DNA of 64,000 bases from Lactimicrobium massiliense (GCF_900343155.1 NZ_OUNG01000004.1:124001-188000); one strand, 5' to 3'. Numbered from the stretch's first letter, positions 8,292 through 17,555 are shown. Program-made: numbers and translations. Notes: a model not told the origin generated them from the letters alone.

Positions 8292-8396
8292 ATAACCTCC
8301 CATTCCTCTTTATCCGCAGTCTACATCTGTCCTGCAGGGGAACTGTCAAGTAGTTTTCTGAAGAGAAGACAGGCCAGGTTCCCCTGCCCATCCGCG

Positions 8397-8429
8397 AAAA
8401 AATCACGTCCTCTGACAGGAGGACGTGAT
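8397..8429 (-). terminator. Perfect hairpin with minus-strand T tract, overlapping the merR ribosome binding site
   Basis: An 11-bp perfect stem (ATCACGTCCTC, 8402-8412, with 8419-8429) and 6-nt loop, followed on the minus strand by six T, forms a terminator for leftward transcripts. On the plus strand the right arm contains the AGGAGG that would serve the MerR gene, so the same hairpin could also hide that ribosome binding site. Confidence 0.65.
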
Positions 8430-8430
8430 C

Positions 8431-8850
8431 ATGAAACAAAATCATACACAAACACAGACGTACCGCTTGACTGGTCTGCCGGGGAACGGTTGTACACTCG
8501 CTGATACCAGTCAGCCCATGAAAACAGTACACGATGTATGCAAAGAAACAGGCATCACCCGCAAAACACTGTTTTACTATGATAAGATCGGCCTGCTGAA
8601 ACCGACAAACCGGAATGGGAAACAGCATGGTAAGATGTACAGCAGTTCTGACATTGCCAAACTGAAAACCATCATGGCATATCAGACCTGCGGACTGACG
8701 CTGAAGGAAATCGATGCTATTCTCAACCAGAATGCCTCTGAGCAGGAAATTCTGGCGCAGGCAAGAACAAGACTCACAAAGATCATGAGGAAGGTTGAGC
8801 GCCAGATCCAGCTTCTGGACGAACATTTGAAATCCAATTCAGAACAATAG
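8431..8850 (+). CDS. MerR-family transcriptional regulator
   Basis: 139 aa from ATG 8431. The DNA-binding domain begins at KTVHDVCKETGITRKTLFYYDKIGLLKP (a classic MerR helix-turn-helix and first wing), followed by SSDIAKLKTIMAYQTCGLTLKEI and a C-terminal dimerisation coiled coil (about residues 103-135). No metal-binding cysteines follow the coiled coil, so the effector is unknown. Two starts are possible. ATG 8431 has a strong AGGAGG 8 nt upstream but adds a 29-residue extension unusual for the family. ATG 8518 matches the usual family start but has no ribosome binding site. The gene is divergent from the lipoprotein. Confidence 0.85.
   Translation: MKQNHTQTQTYRLTGLPGNGCTLADTSQPMKTVHDVCKETGITRKTLFYYDKIGLLKPTNRNGKQHGKMYSSSDIAKLKTIMAYQTCGLTLKEIDAILNQNASEQEILAQARTRLTKIMRKVERQIQLLDEHLKSNSEQ
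8467..8513 (+). promoter_or_regulatory. Possible MerR-type promoter/operator
   Basis: TTGACT (8467-8472) and TACACT (8493-8498) are separated by 20 bp, the long spacing typical of MerR-controlled promoters. An 8-bp inverted repeat TGACTGGT/ACCAGTCA spans 8468-8475 and 8506-8513. If used, transcription would begin just before ATG 8518 and support that start for the regulator. Confidence 0.35.
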
Positions 8851-8876
8851 CTGCAGATTTGTGCAATAACTGATAA

Positions 8877-8924
8877 AAATCTCAGGGAACACCGAAGTCA
8901 GGGTGTTTCCTGAGATTTGTTTTC
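8877..8924. terminator. Bidirectional terminator after merR
   Basis: A 17-bp stem (AAATCTCAGGGAACACC with its near-complement, one G-U) spans 8877-8917, with T-rich tails on both strands. It can end the MerR transcript and stop leftward read-through from the diguanylate cyclase gene. The next 190 bp to 9111 hold nothing recognisable except a weak 7-bp hairpin near 9066. Confidence 0.8.
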
Positions 8925-9111
8925 TGGTCATACGGCAAAGCAGCAAGCATTCTGTCTGGTCAGCGTCATTGCAGCAGTATCACAGCAATAATCCCTACAT
9001 ACACGTCTAAAACGAGTCAGCCAGGAACACTCATACTGCACTCACCGCACCAAACCGTCTGTTATTCTGGCACGAACGCCAGAAAGAGGGGTATGACCGG
9101 CATCCGGCACC

Positions 9112-10500
9112 TCATTGCCTGCCTGTTTCTTTTATCTTTTTCCTACGGCGGTCATGATGAATGTAGTAGTCTGCTTTATGCATATACATGAAACGATCTG
9201 CCCGCCGGATGGTTTTCTCCAGTTTTCTGACATCTTCGTCCCAGGCAGTGCCAATAGCGATATGGTACATCTTCTGCTGATCCAGCAATCTTCTGAGCCG
9301 GCGGTTTTTATTGGCAAATTCTTCCCGGGTAATATCTTTCAGCAGGACAACAAACTCATCCCCACCTTCACGATAAACACTGTCTTCCCCATACGTTTCA
9401 CTCAGGATGCGGGCCACAAAGCAGATGGCACGGTCACCGGCATGGTGTCCCTTTTCATCATTGAGTTTCTTAAGACCGTTAATATCAGCATACACCACCC
9501 CGACACTGCCGCTGCCTGCTTTCATATCTTTGACATCTTCAATCATGGCATTGCGGTTATGTACTCTGGTGAGCATATCATACCGGCTCATCTTCTTCAG
9601 ATTCTCAATCAGACGATGATTGATGATGCGGGATCCGATAAAGAAGGACACCGTCTCCAGCAGCCGCTGGGTATTGATCTTGTCACTCTCTTCATAGTTA
9701 TCAGCACCAAGATAGCCGATCAATTCATCATTCTGGTAGAACGGCACCGCCATCAGTCTTCTGATGCCCTGCCGCTTCAGATTCTCATAGTTGAGCGGAT
9801 CTTTCTCCTTCAGCACGGCAATATCAGAGAAGACGACACTGGTATGGGCAGCCGCAAATTGTTCCCAGCCCTGCAGATAATCCTGATAATCCAGATTCTG
9901 CAGCGTATCAATTTCCGGTGTCACCCCGGGCGCACACCACTCAAAGGTATTGGATGCCGTGATGCGGTCGGTTTCCAGAACATACAGACGGTCAGGATGA
10001 ATCACATTGGAGAGTTCCTGCAGAACATGGTTGATACTGTCCTGGTAGTTCTCACCACTGCTGAGAATCTCTGACATGCGCAGAATCGTCTGGGCAGTCA
10101 GATTTTCACGCTTTCTGATATTAAGCAGTTCCTGTTCACGGTCCACTGCTGCAAATACAAACGACACGCATCCCGCTCTGTTCACCGGTGCCACGGTAAA
10201 ATCCAGCCAGTGGGAAATATGCGGTTCATACAATCTGCTGTGAAACGCTTTTTTCTCTTTCACAGCCCGCAGGCAATAGTCAAACCAGCGGTTATCCGCA
10301 TCAGGATACACCTGAAGATACGTTTTTCCCACCAGATCTTCCCGCTGTCTGCCAGCTGCCCTGCAGTACTTATCATTGACAAAGACATACCTGGTATCCG
10401 TCACCAGATCACCTGTCGCATTATAGATCAGCTCAAACACAGCATACGGAACCGGTATTTCCGTAAAGCTGTCAATCTGATATTCTTCAGCTTCCCTCAT
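9112..10500 (-). CDS. Diguanylate cyclase, PAS-GAF-GGDEF
   Basis: About 462 aa, no membrane segment. An N-terminal PAS-like domain (about 1-125, YVFVNDKYCRAAGRQREDLVGK) is followed by a GAF-like domain (about 140-285, including RRLMAVPFYQNDELIGYLG) and a C-terminal GGDEF domain with an intact REGGDEF active site. The inhibitory RxxD site is absent (YGED at that position). It should make c-di-GMP from GTP in response to a cytoplasmic signal. ATG 10500 is preceded by AGGGGT at 8 nt; the upstream in-frame Met codons lack such a site. It belongs to a cluster of four leftward c-di-GMP genes but stands alone with its own upstream gap. Confidence 0.88.
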   Translation of the reverse strand: MREAEEYQIDSFTEIPVPYAVFELIYNATGDLVTDTRYVFVNDKYCRAAGRQREDLVGKTYLQVYPDADNRWFDYCLRAVKEKKAFHSRLYEPHISHWLDFTVAPVNRAGCVSFVFAAVDREQELLNIRKRENLTAQTILRMSEILSSGENYQDSINHVLQELSNVIHPDRLYVLETDRITASNTFEWCAPGVTPEIDTLQNLDYQDYLQGWEQFAAAHTSVVFSDIAVLKEKDPLNYENLKRQGIRRLMAVPFYQNDELIGYLGADNYEESDKINTQRLLETVSFFIGSRIINHRLIENLKKMSRYDMLTRVHNRNAMIEDVKDMKAGSGSVGVVYADINGLKKLNDEKGHHAGDRAICFVARILSETYGEDSVYREGGDEFVVLLKDITREEFANKNRRLRRLLDQQKMYHIAIGTAWDEDVRKLEKTIRRADRFMYMHKADYYIHHDRRRKKIKETGRQ

Positions 10501-10745
10501 ATTCACACCCCTAACAACATTCACCGCTATTTGAATGCAGGAAAAACCTTCCATCACCGTGATTCATTCAACGTGTTAAAAATACGCAGTTATCTGCCAC
10601 GCATCAAAAAATGCATGCCATACCGCTGTTTACTATATCACTGGAATGATACCGTTCGGCAGCGTTTTTTCCTTCCCCATGAAGGATAATCTAGGTCAGT
10701 ATACCACAAATGTCTGAACATAATTTGTCACGCTTATGTCAGCAT

Positions 10746-10783
10746 AAAAGCGGTGCAGGATCTTACTCCCACACCGCTTTTTC
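10746..10783. terminator. Terminator downstream of the orphan pilin leader
   Basis: Stem AAAGCGGTG/CACCGCTTT with a 17-nt loop and T-rich flanks on both sides. It lies about 45 bp after the leader stop codon, where a pilin gene terminator would be expected. Confidence 0.65.
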
Positions 10784-10828
10784 TTATATATGACACTTTT
10801 GTTCATCCGCAGATGCAGCAGAAATGAA

Positions 10829-10894
10829 TCAGGCAATGATGGCAGTCACAATCAGAAGTTCAGCCAGTGTAAAACCGGATTTTCGTCTTTCCAT
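10829..10894 (-). pseudogene. Orphan prepilin leader (pilin N-terminus without a body)
   Basis: Too short for usual ORF calls. ATG 10894 opens a 21-codon frame MERRKSG/FTLAELLIVTAIIA ending at TGA 10831-10829. This is a complete class III leader with cleavage site, Glu at +5 and the first half of the hydrophobic helix. A ribosome binding site (GGGGGAG) precedes the ATG and a good -10 (TATAAT) lies 27 bp further up, while a terminator follows the stop. The reading stops exactly at the Ala codon where several headless pilin copies elsewhere in the window begin (GCC GTA TTG). It is therefore either the remains of a broken pilin gene or an emptied expression site. Confidence 0.75.
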
Positions 10895-10920
10895 TGTGAT
10901 CTCCCCCTGTCCAGAACGGG

Positions 10921-10949
10921 ATTATACACCTGCAGAAGCTGCCGGTACA
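10921..10949 (-). promoter_or_regulatory. Promoter upstream of the orphan pilin leader
   Basis: On the minus strand TATAAT (10926-10921) is preceded 17 bp upstream by a weak -35 (TGTACC) and directly by TG. It lies between the stop of the next gene and the leader ATG and would drive the leader. Confidence 0.45.
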
Positions 10950-10976
10950 TTCCTTTCCCTGCAGCCATATATCCCA

Positions 10977-12065
10977 TTACTTTTCCGTCTCACGCTTATT
11001 CTGGTACATCATCTCATCTGCACGCTGATACAGGGCTTCATTTGTCTCACCAGGCTGCCGGACAACCATGCCATAAGCAAAATCCAGCGGATAACGGCCA
11101 TACGCCGGATCACATACACCAAGCTTCTGCAGATCATCCAGTGCTTTTTGTACCTGGGCGGGATCTGCATACGAGGTGAAGCAGAACTCATCTCCGCCTG
11201 TGCGGTACAGCCTGCCATAAGGGCGCAGATACTTCCGCGCTGTCTGGGCAAAGGCACGCAGATACAGATCACCGGAGTGATGCCCCTGGGAATCGTTATA
11301 ATGCTTCAGATGATTCAGATCGAAGGAGACAAGCACCGGAACCGGTCTTCTCTTTTTGCTGAAATAAGACACCGTAAATGCATTCCGGTTCGGCAGGCCA
11401 GTCACCTGGTCTGTCTTGGCAAACAGTCTCACCAAGGCAGAATGCAGAAGCAGGAAGGAGATGGAATAGCATTCCCAGACAGATATGACATCACCGTCAA
11501 AGTAAAGTCCGGCTGTGCCAAGTCCGGCAATCAGCAGATTGAACAGAATCAGCACCCAATTCTCCACATCCAGATTTTCCACGGTTACAAAGTCATGGAT
11601 AAGGATGCAGCCAAACAGGATCAGTGAGCCAAGATAGCATATGGCCGTGCCCTGTGCATTGACAAGATCGCCATAGGCATCCGTATCATAAAGAACCGGG
11701 ATTCTGAGATTGACAAACCCAAGTACAATCAGACAAAGATCCGCTGCCAGCATGATGGTATCCAGCCAGTCCCACTTTGCCCGGTGATACACCAGCAGGA
11801 AGAAGAAGGAAAGAGGCACGCAGAAAAACGTAATGGTGGTGATGACGTTCAGAAGAGAGAGCGGCAGAGCGGACGGACTGGCATTTTCAAAAAGATACTC
11901 CCAGATGTGGTCCAGAACCACCGCAGCAAGCAGGGCAGTACCAATGCGATGAAACAGCCTGACGGCCCTTTTTTCCAGCATTGGATTCAGATACATGCGT
12001 ATCCAGACATAGACGATAATGGCAGCACAGATCAGATCAGAAAATATGAGTGGTATCATTTTCAT
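10977..12065 (-). CDS. Membrane diguanylate cyclase (about six TM helices plus GGDEF)
   Basis: 362 aa. The first 215 residues contain about six to seven hydrophobic helices (for example LIFSDLICAAIIVYVWI, ITFFCVPLSFFFLLVY, LGSLILFGCILIHDF). A C-terminal GGDEF domain follows from about residue 217 (DQVTGLPNRNAF), with an intact RTGGDEF site and no RxxD inhibitory motif. It should make c-di-GMP in response to a membrane or extracellular cue. It overlaps the 3' end of the upstream EAL gene by 29 bp, so the two opposing enzymes are probably co-translated. Confidence 0.88.
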   Translation of the reverse strand: MKMIPLIFSDLICAAIIVYVWIRMYLNPMLEKRAVRLFHRIGTALLAAVVLDHIWEYLFENASPSALPLSLLNVITTITFFCVPLSFFFLLVYHRAKWDWLDTIMLAADLCLIVLGFVNLRIPVLYDTDAYGDLVNAQGTAICYLGSLILFGCILIHDFVTVENLDVENWVLILFNLLIAGLGTAGLYFDGDVISVWECYSISFLLLHSALVRLFAKTDQVTGLPNRNAFTVSYFSKKRRPVPVLVSFDLNHLKHYNDSQGHHSGDLYLRAFAQTARKYLRPYGRLYRTGGDEFCFTSYADPAQVQKALDDLQKLGVCDPAYGRYPLDFAYGMVVRQPGETNEALYQRADEMMYQNKRETEK

Positions 12066-13704
12066 CTTTCTCCAATGAACCTCCCTTCTCTTCTGTCCCG
12101 CATTTCCCCCACAATTTTTTCAGAAAGTCCGCATCGGCCGAGGGTTCTGCACTCTTGATGCAGGAAAGCACTTTTGTTTCCCGGGATCCGGGCACCAGAA
12201 AGAGACTGAACTCTTTCCAGACATAGTTTTCATCCGCACTGCGCAGCACCCGGAAATAATCACGCAGAACACCATCCGGTGTCTGCCGGATGCGTTCAAT
12301 CATCGTATCCGCATCCGCAAAAGCAGCATAGCGTTTCTGATCCTCTCTGAAAACCATTTCTGTACAGAAATACTGCAGTCCTCTGCGAAGCGGATCATGA
12401 TTCTGCAGACCGCCATCAATGCCAAAATTATTCACCAGATTATCCGCAGTATCCTTCCCGGGATCCAGAACATGAACATCATCAAACAGCAGTAGAATAT
12501 CAGATGCAGATTTGCTGAGAACTTCATTGATCTTCTGCGTCCGTTCCTGCGTAACATTAACAAGCGATATCAGGAAAATACAGCGGTCATCCTGTCTTGC
12601 GACCAGCTTTCCCTCCAGGCGTACGAAAAAAGCATTATCTGAGATATACAGGACTGCCTTTTCATCCCCTTGCATGATATGACTGTAAAACTCCAGCAGC
12701 TTTTCATGGAAAGACGTATTCCCGGCATTCAGGACAAATTCAGAATCCGCACTCTGGCGGCGGCCAATACTGCGCAGCTGTTCTTTCTCCTGCGGATTGA
12801 TAAACAGATAGCGAATATGGTCATGCGTCACATCATATTCCATGAGGGCCCTTGGAACATCACTGCTGATTACACAGGCATCGGCACTGTCATAGAAGGC
12901 CTGCCACCGCACAGATTCTGCGGCCAGTTTCATACGATCCAGATAAGCCGTCATATCCCGGCTGCCCATCGGCCTGGCATAATAATAGCCCTGCATCATA
13001 TCACAGCCGATCTCTTTCAGAAACTGTACATGTTCTTCGGTTTCAACACCTTCAGCCAGGGTCCGTATGCCAAGCTTCTTTGCCAGACTGACCGTACTCT
13101 GCATGATTTCCATTGAAACATGCGAAAAGGACTTCAGAAAGCCCATATCCAGCTTGATGAGATCCAGGGTATAGTCATTCAGAAAACTCAGTGAAGAATA
13201 GCCGCTTCCAAAATCATCCATCCAGATCCTGAAACCTTCTGCACGCAGCGCCCGGACAACCGATTTCATCTTCTCCCTGTCTTTGACAAGTACACTCTCG
13301 GTCAGTTCCAGCGGAATCAGATCATGACGGATCTGCGCGGCATCAGCCGTCTTTCTCACACAGGCAGCCATATCCACGACATCAAAGTCCTGCCGTGACA
13401 GATTGACAGAAACCGGTCCAACGGGCAGACCGGCATCAATTCTGCTCCTCTGCAGCAAAACCACTTTCTTCAGGATATAGCAGTCCACTTTATAAATCAG
13501 TCTGTGCTGTTCCAGAACCGGCACAAACGTATCCGGCATCAGGGTCCCGTATACAGGATCCTGCCAGCGGGCAAGTGCTTCCGATGCGGCAAAGCGCCCC
13601 GTGATCGTACGGATGATCGGCTGAAAATAAGGCACGATCCAGCCTTCCTCCAGTGCCTGATCCAAGTGTGAAACAATATACTGATTCATATCCTGTTTCT
13701 TCAT
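12037..13704 (-). CDS. c-di-GMP phosphodiesterase, EAL plus C-terminal PAS-like domains
   Basis: About 555 aa. The EAL domain occupies residues 1-260 and keeps every catalytic motif: SEALARW, VNLSRQDF, LELTES, DDFGSGYSS, IKLDMGF, AEGVET and QGYYYA. Two PAS-like regions follow (ACVISSDVPRALMEYDV..., then LLFDDVHVLDPGKDT...). The same tail is found in the 32746-35562 protein, and a more diverged form in 13748-17170, so these are paralogues. It hydrolyses c-di-GMP to pGpG. ATG 13704 fits a GGGGA site 8-10 nt upstream; two further in-frame Met codons lie at 13713 and 13719. It overlaps the downstream cyclase gene. Confidence 0.88.
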   Translation of the reverse strand: MKKQDMNQYIVSHLDQALEEGWIVPYFQPIIRTITGRFAASEALARWQDPVYGTLMPDTFVPVLEQHRLIYKVDCYILKKVVLLQRSRIDAGLPVGPVSVNLSRQDFDVVDMAACVRKTADAAQIRHDLIPLELTESVLVKDREKMKSVVRALRAEGFRIWMDDFGSGYSSLSFLNDYTLDLIKLDMGFLKSFSHVSMEIMQSTVSLAKKLGIRTLAEGVETEEHVQFLKEIGCDMMQGYYYARPMGSRDMTAYLDRMKLAAESVRWQAFYDSADACVISSDVPRALMEYDVTHDHIRYLFINPQEKEQLRSIGRRQSADSEFVLNAGNTSFHEKLLEFYSHIMQGDEKAVLYISDNAFFVRLEGKLVARQDDRCIFLISLVNVTQERTQKINEVLSKSASDILLLFDDVHVLDPGKDTADNLVNNFGIDGGLQNHDPLRRGLQYFCTEMVFREDQKRYAAFADADTMIERIRQTPDGVLRDYFRVLRSADENYVWKEFSLFLVPGSRETKVLSCIKSAEPSADADFLKKLWGKCGTEEKGGSLEKDENDTTHIF

Positions 13705-13747
13705 TCGCAACATCCCCATTCCTGCCAGCCCATCGCCAAAAGTACTC

Positions 13748-16700
13748 TCAGAGTTTCTCTGTATCCCTGCTGTTGAGGATCAGACCGGACACCCCGCTCA
13801 GGTAATCATTCGGCTTTCGGCTGGATGAATCTGTATAGGAAGCCATGATCTCAACACTGCAGTTGCCGCTCCATTGACCGGCCTGCCGCAGAGCCTCGAT
13901 GGCTGCACGGATCTTGCGGGCCGTATTTCTGACCTCTTCCTTATTGCTGAATCTCATCAGCAGGCTGAAATAACTTCCCCGGGTCCTGCCGATCAGACAG
14001 CCCTTGCCGCCGCATTCCTTCAGAATATTCCCGATTTTCTGCAGCAGACGGTCTCCTGAGCTGTCTCCATAGAGCCTTACGACCTCCGTGTATTCGGGGA
14101 CAGACACCTCAACCATCGCAAAATTCATGCCTGTACGCCAGCGCTCAATGAGGAAGGAATACACACCATCCGAAACACCGCGGGCATTGGCCAGCCCCGT
14201 CACAGGATCAATGGAGGAAGACCGCTTTCCTTCCTCAAAGATCTGCTGTGCCTCCTCGGCATCGACGGCTGTACCCAGAATGCCAATTATTCTGCCATCG
14301 TGATATACCGGAATCTTGCTGACAAGGATACTGCGGTTCGCACCATTGATAATGCAGTCTCCGCGCCGCAGATATATCTTTTTGCCGGATTTGAGGACTG
14401 CCTCTTCATCGCTTCTGAATGGTTCCGGATGAATATGCCAGCCGATTTCCTCATCCGTTCTGCCAATGATCTCTTTTTCCGAACGGAAGCCGAAATATGC
14501 GAGAAAGCTCCTGCTTGCCCCGACGAATCTGCGCCTGTCATCCTTCCAGAAGTACATGCTTCTGGCATTCATCATCAGATTCGTCCAGAGAATATTGCCA
14601 TCCATCTTTCCGGACATATCTTCATGTGCCTCCTGGTGATACGCAGCCGTGATCTTCCGGATTTCTTCTTCCGGCAGACCGGCATTGATCGTCACCTGCA
14701 GCACTTTATTGAAATCTGATCTCTGCATGGGAATCAGAATATGCAGAAACCACTGATAGTCTCCCGATGCTGTAATACTTCGGAAAATATCCATCAGCGC
14801 ATGATTCTCGCTCTTCTCCAGACGGGATTTCATCGTCGCAGGATCGATGAAATCCGCAAAACGATCCTGATCCGGAAGATAGCAGTAGTTCATCTTCCAG
14901 GCATTGACCACCGAAAAGGAATTACTGAGCCTGGTGCCAGTCCCCATCGGCTGATCTGCCAGAGAGGATTTGATGCCCTGAACCGTATCATTCTGAAGAT
15001 CATAGATGGCGATATCATTGCACAAATAATACAGATCGCTCATCGCCCCCAGCGTCACCTGCTGGAAATCTGCAGCATTCACCTTCATATACTGGATATG
15101 AATGGCATATAGATAATGACTGTCCTGTCTGGCCACCACCGATCCTGTCAGCTGCATATAGTGATCACCAGACGGATAAGACGTTGTCTGCGGTCCTTCT
15201 TTCTTCCTGAGCTGCTGATCAGCATAATGCCGGTGGAAGATATGGATCGGATCACCAGGCGCATTGATCCTGTTCTCCCAGCTCTGCAGATCAGGCACAT
15301 TATCCTGCGCCAGGATCTCCTGATAGGCATCATTCGCAAAAAGAACCTTCAGGGTGACACCATCATCATCCACCACACACAGCGTCTTGTCAGTGAGATA
15401 GTCAATCCGGCTCAGACTGGTCAGATACGCCCTCCACATAGCCTGCTCCGGCTTTAGACCATGCTCTTGCAGATACGGATTCAGCTTTTCCATCGCCACC
15501 GCCGGCGCAAAGAAATAACCCTGTATGTTTTCACATCCGATTTTTCTCAGAAAAAGAAACTGCTCTTCTGTTTCAACACCTTCGGCCAGAGTAGAAATAT
15601 CCAGCTTCTTTGCCATGCGCACAACAGCCGTAATAATCTGCCGGGACTTTTCGTCAAAATCCCGCAGAAAAGACATATCAAGCTTCAGCTTGTCAAAGGA
15701 ATACTTTTTCAGAACACCAAGGGAAGAGTATCCGGAACCAAAGTCATCCATCCACACTTTGTATCCCATCTGATGGAAGCGTTCAATGAACGAACTCACC
15801 TTGTCCAGATTCCTGATAAAAAAGCTTTCGGTAATCTCGAGATTGGTGAACTCCCTCGGCACGCCATACTTCTTTGAAATCCGGTCAATGTCATCCGGCA
15901 GATCATCATGCAGAAAGTCATTTCTGGACAGGTTAATGGATACCGGAATCGGAATGCTTCCTTCTTTGATGCGCTTTTGATAGTTGCTGCAAACCTGCTC
16001 AAACACAAACAGATCCAGCTGATAAATCTGTCCGGTTTCCTCCAGAATCGGCACAAACTGTCCCGGAGATATCATGCCGTAGACAGGATCAATCCACCTC
16101 GCCAGTGCCTCACAGTTGCACACAGTTCTGGTCATGGTACGGATGATCGGCTGATAGTAAACCTGAATCCATCCATTTTCCAATGCCTTGTCAAAATTCC
16201 GCATCACATGGAATTTCAGGGCATTATTTTTCTGAATGCCGGCATCAAACCAGGCAAAGGCAGAAGAGACTGTATGGGCAAGAGACTCACATGCCAGCCT
16301 GGCTTTGTCACAGGCATCTGTCAGTCTGATATCAGGATTGTCATACAGATAGATGCCTGTTCTGACGGTCAGATTATTGCCGTCACCAAGCTGATCCATC
16401 TTTGCAAACAAAGCATGCAGCTTCGTTTCAATCTCATTATTTTCTGCATAGACAGCAAAGTGATCACTTTCAAAGCGGGAAGCCCTGTCCCTGCCAAAAC
16501 AGGAAGTAATCAGACCGGCAAGAGCTTTAATCTGGCGGTCACCTTCCTCAAAACCATACCTGCTGTTATATTCCTTCAGTCCGCTCAGATCAAAGTACAT
16601 GATGACCGGCACCCGCTTCCCGGCCCGGATCTTCTCAATGCCAGCCATCGCATCATCAAGAAAATGCGTCATATTCTGCAGTCCGGTCAGGCTGTCATAA

Positions 16701-17170
16701 TGCTTTGCATATTCCGTACTTTCCGCAGAAGAATACTTGCCGGACAGTGATGTCAGAACCGCCTTGACAAGCTGATCATTCCCCTGATCTGCAGTCTCAT
16801 CCGTATACGTAATAAACGCAATATCAGCACCATCTATCGTAATATGCCTGCCGGTACCATGAATCAGATGGTACTCCGTCTGATCCTCCCGGCGGTTTCT
16901 GAACACAACATCATAGTCCTGCTTATGCATTGCAAAGTCATAAGCACTCTTCTCCATCCTGGCAATATCATTCGGATATACATTCCGGTAAAGATCCCGG
17001 CCAAGACCATAAATAGCTTCTTCACTGCTGCTGTATCCAAAAAGCGCAAGATACGCCTTCGAAACAAGGAGGGGCTTGATCTGCTCATCAATATACTGAT
17101 ACACCGCAATCGGAATAGGCACATTCTCGATAAATGCCCGTGTATCATCAGAAAACGCATAGGCTTTCAT
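13748..17170 (-). CDS. Large c-di-GMP phosphodiesterase, PAS-degenerate GGDEF-EAL-PAS-degenerate GGDEF
   Basis: 1140 aa, no clear membrane helix. Order: PAS (about 10-130), GGDEF-like (about 155-300) with the active site changed to ESDHF, a full EAL domain (about 320-565: CEALARW, NLSRNDF, EITES, DDFGSGYSS, KLDMSF, AEGVET, QGYFFA), PAS-like regions to about 960, and a final GGDEF-like domain with TRGSYF in place of GGDEF. It is therefore predicted to degrade c-di-GMP only, with the GGDEF-like domains as possible GTP or regulatory sites. It is the first gene of the run 17170-10977 and is separated from the next by about 43 bp. The ribosome binding site GGAGGG lies 11 nt before the ATG. Confidence 0.88.
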   Translation of the reverse strand: MKAYAFSDDTRAFIENVPIPIAVYQYIDEQIKPLLVSKAYLALFGYSSSEEAIYGLGRDLYRNVYPNDIARMEKSAYDFAMHKQDYDVVFRNRREDQTEYHLIHGTGRHITIDGADIAFITYTDETADQGNDQLVKAVLTSLSGKYSSAESTEYAKHYDSLTGLQNMTHFLDDAMAGIEKIRAGKRVPVIMYFDLSGLKEYNSRYGFEEGDRQIKALAGLITSCFGRDRASRFESDHFAVYAENNEIETKLHALFAKMDQLGDGNNLTVRTGIYLYDNPDIRLTDACDKARLACESLAHTVSSAFAWFDAGIQKNNALKFHVMRNFDKALENGWIQVYYQPIIRTMTRTVCNCEALARWIDPVYGMISPGQFVPILEETGQIYQLDLFVFEQVCSNYQKRIKEGSIPIPVSINLSRNDFLHDDLPDDIDRISKKYGVPREFTNLEITESFFIRNLDKVSSFIERFHQMGYKVWMDDFGSGYSSLGVLKKYSFDKLKLDMSFLRDFDEKSRQIITAVVRMAKKLDISTLAEGVETEEQFLFLRKIGCENIQGYFFAPAVAMEKLNPYLQEHGLKPEQAMWRAYLTSLSRIDYLTDKTLCVVDDDGVTLKVLFANDAYQEILAQDNVPDLQSWENRINAPGDPIHIFHRHYADQQLRKKEGPQTTSYPSGDHYMQLTGSVVARQDSHYLYAIHIQYMKVNAADFQQVTLGAMSDLYYLCNDIAIYDLQNDTVQGIKSSLADQPMGTGTRLSNSFSVVNAWKMNYCYLPDQDRFADFIDPATMKSRLEKSENHALMDIFRSITASGDYQWFLHILIPMQRSDFNKVLQVTINAGLPEEEIRKITAAYHQEAHEDMSGKMDGNILWTNLMMNARSMYFWKDDRRRFVGASRSFLAYFGFRSEKEIIGRTDEEIGWHIHPEPFRSDEEAVLKSGKKIYLRRGDCIINGANRSILVSKIPVYHDGRIIGILGTAVDAEEAQQIFEEGKRSSSIDPVTGLANARGVSDGVYSFLIERWRTGMNFAMVEVSVPEYTEVVRLYGDSSGDRLLQKIGNILKECGGKGCLIGRTRGSYFSLLMRFSNKEEVRNTARKIRAAIEALRQAGQWSGNCSVEIMASYTDSSSRKPNDYLSGVSGLILNSRDTEKL

Positions 17171-17555
17171 TCTCTCTTCTTCCCTCCTGCTTTACTGCTT
17201 TCAGATAAACTGACATATTACACACTTCAATACCAGAATACAACATCATGAGGAAAACAGGGAATCTGCCCCGCGAAATTGATCCATCGTCTCCATCACG
17301 GTTCACCGCTCCCTTCAGCCGGTCCTCTTCACCATGTATCACCAGGCGCTCATGTATTCTGATGAATCAGCAGCTGACCATGCTATTCTGCCAGCACACA
17401 AAGTACCAACGCAAATCAATCACGTATTCACGTTCCATCCATAAAACACCCAGATGCTATGAATCAATATACCACCAGTCCCAACTGTCAAAACAGAAAA
17501 AAGAACAGGAGTAAACAAATCCGTAAAATTGGCAGATACGATTGTGAATGACATC
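17171..17555. other. Intergenic region before the c-di-GMP run
   Basis: About 385 bp without a supportable gene. The promoter for the leftward run must lie here; near the gene I see TTGTAT and a weak GTAATAT at about 16 bp (minus strand), which I do not consider firm. Confidence 0.4.
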
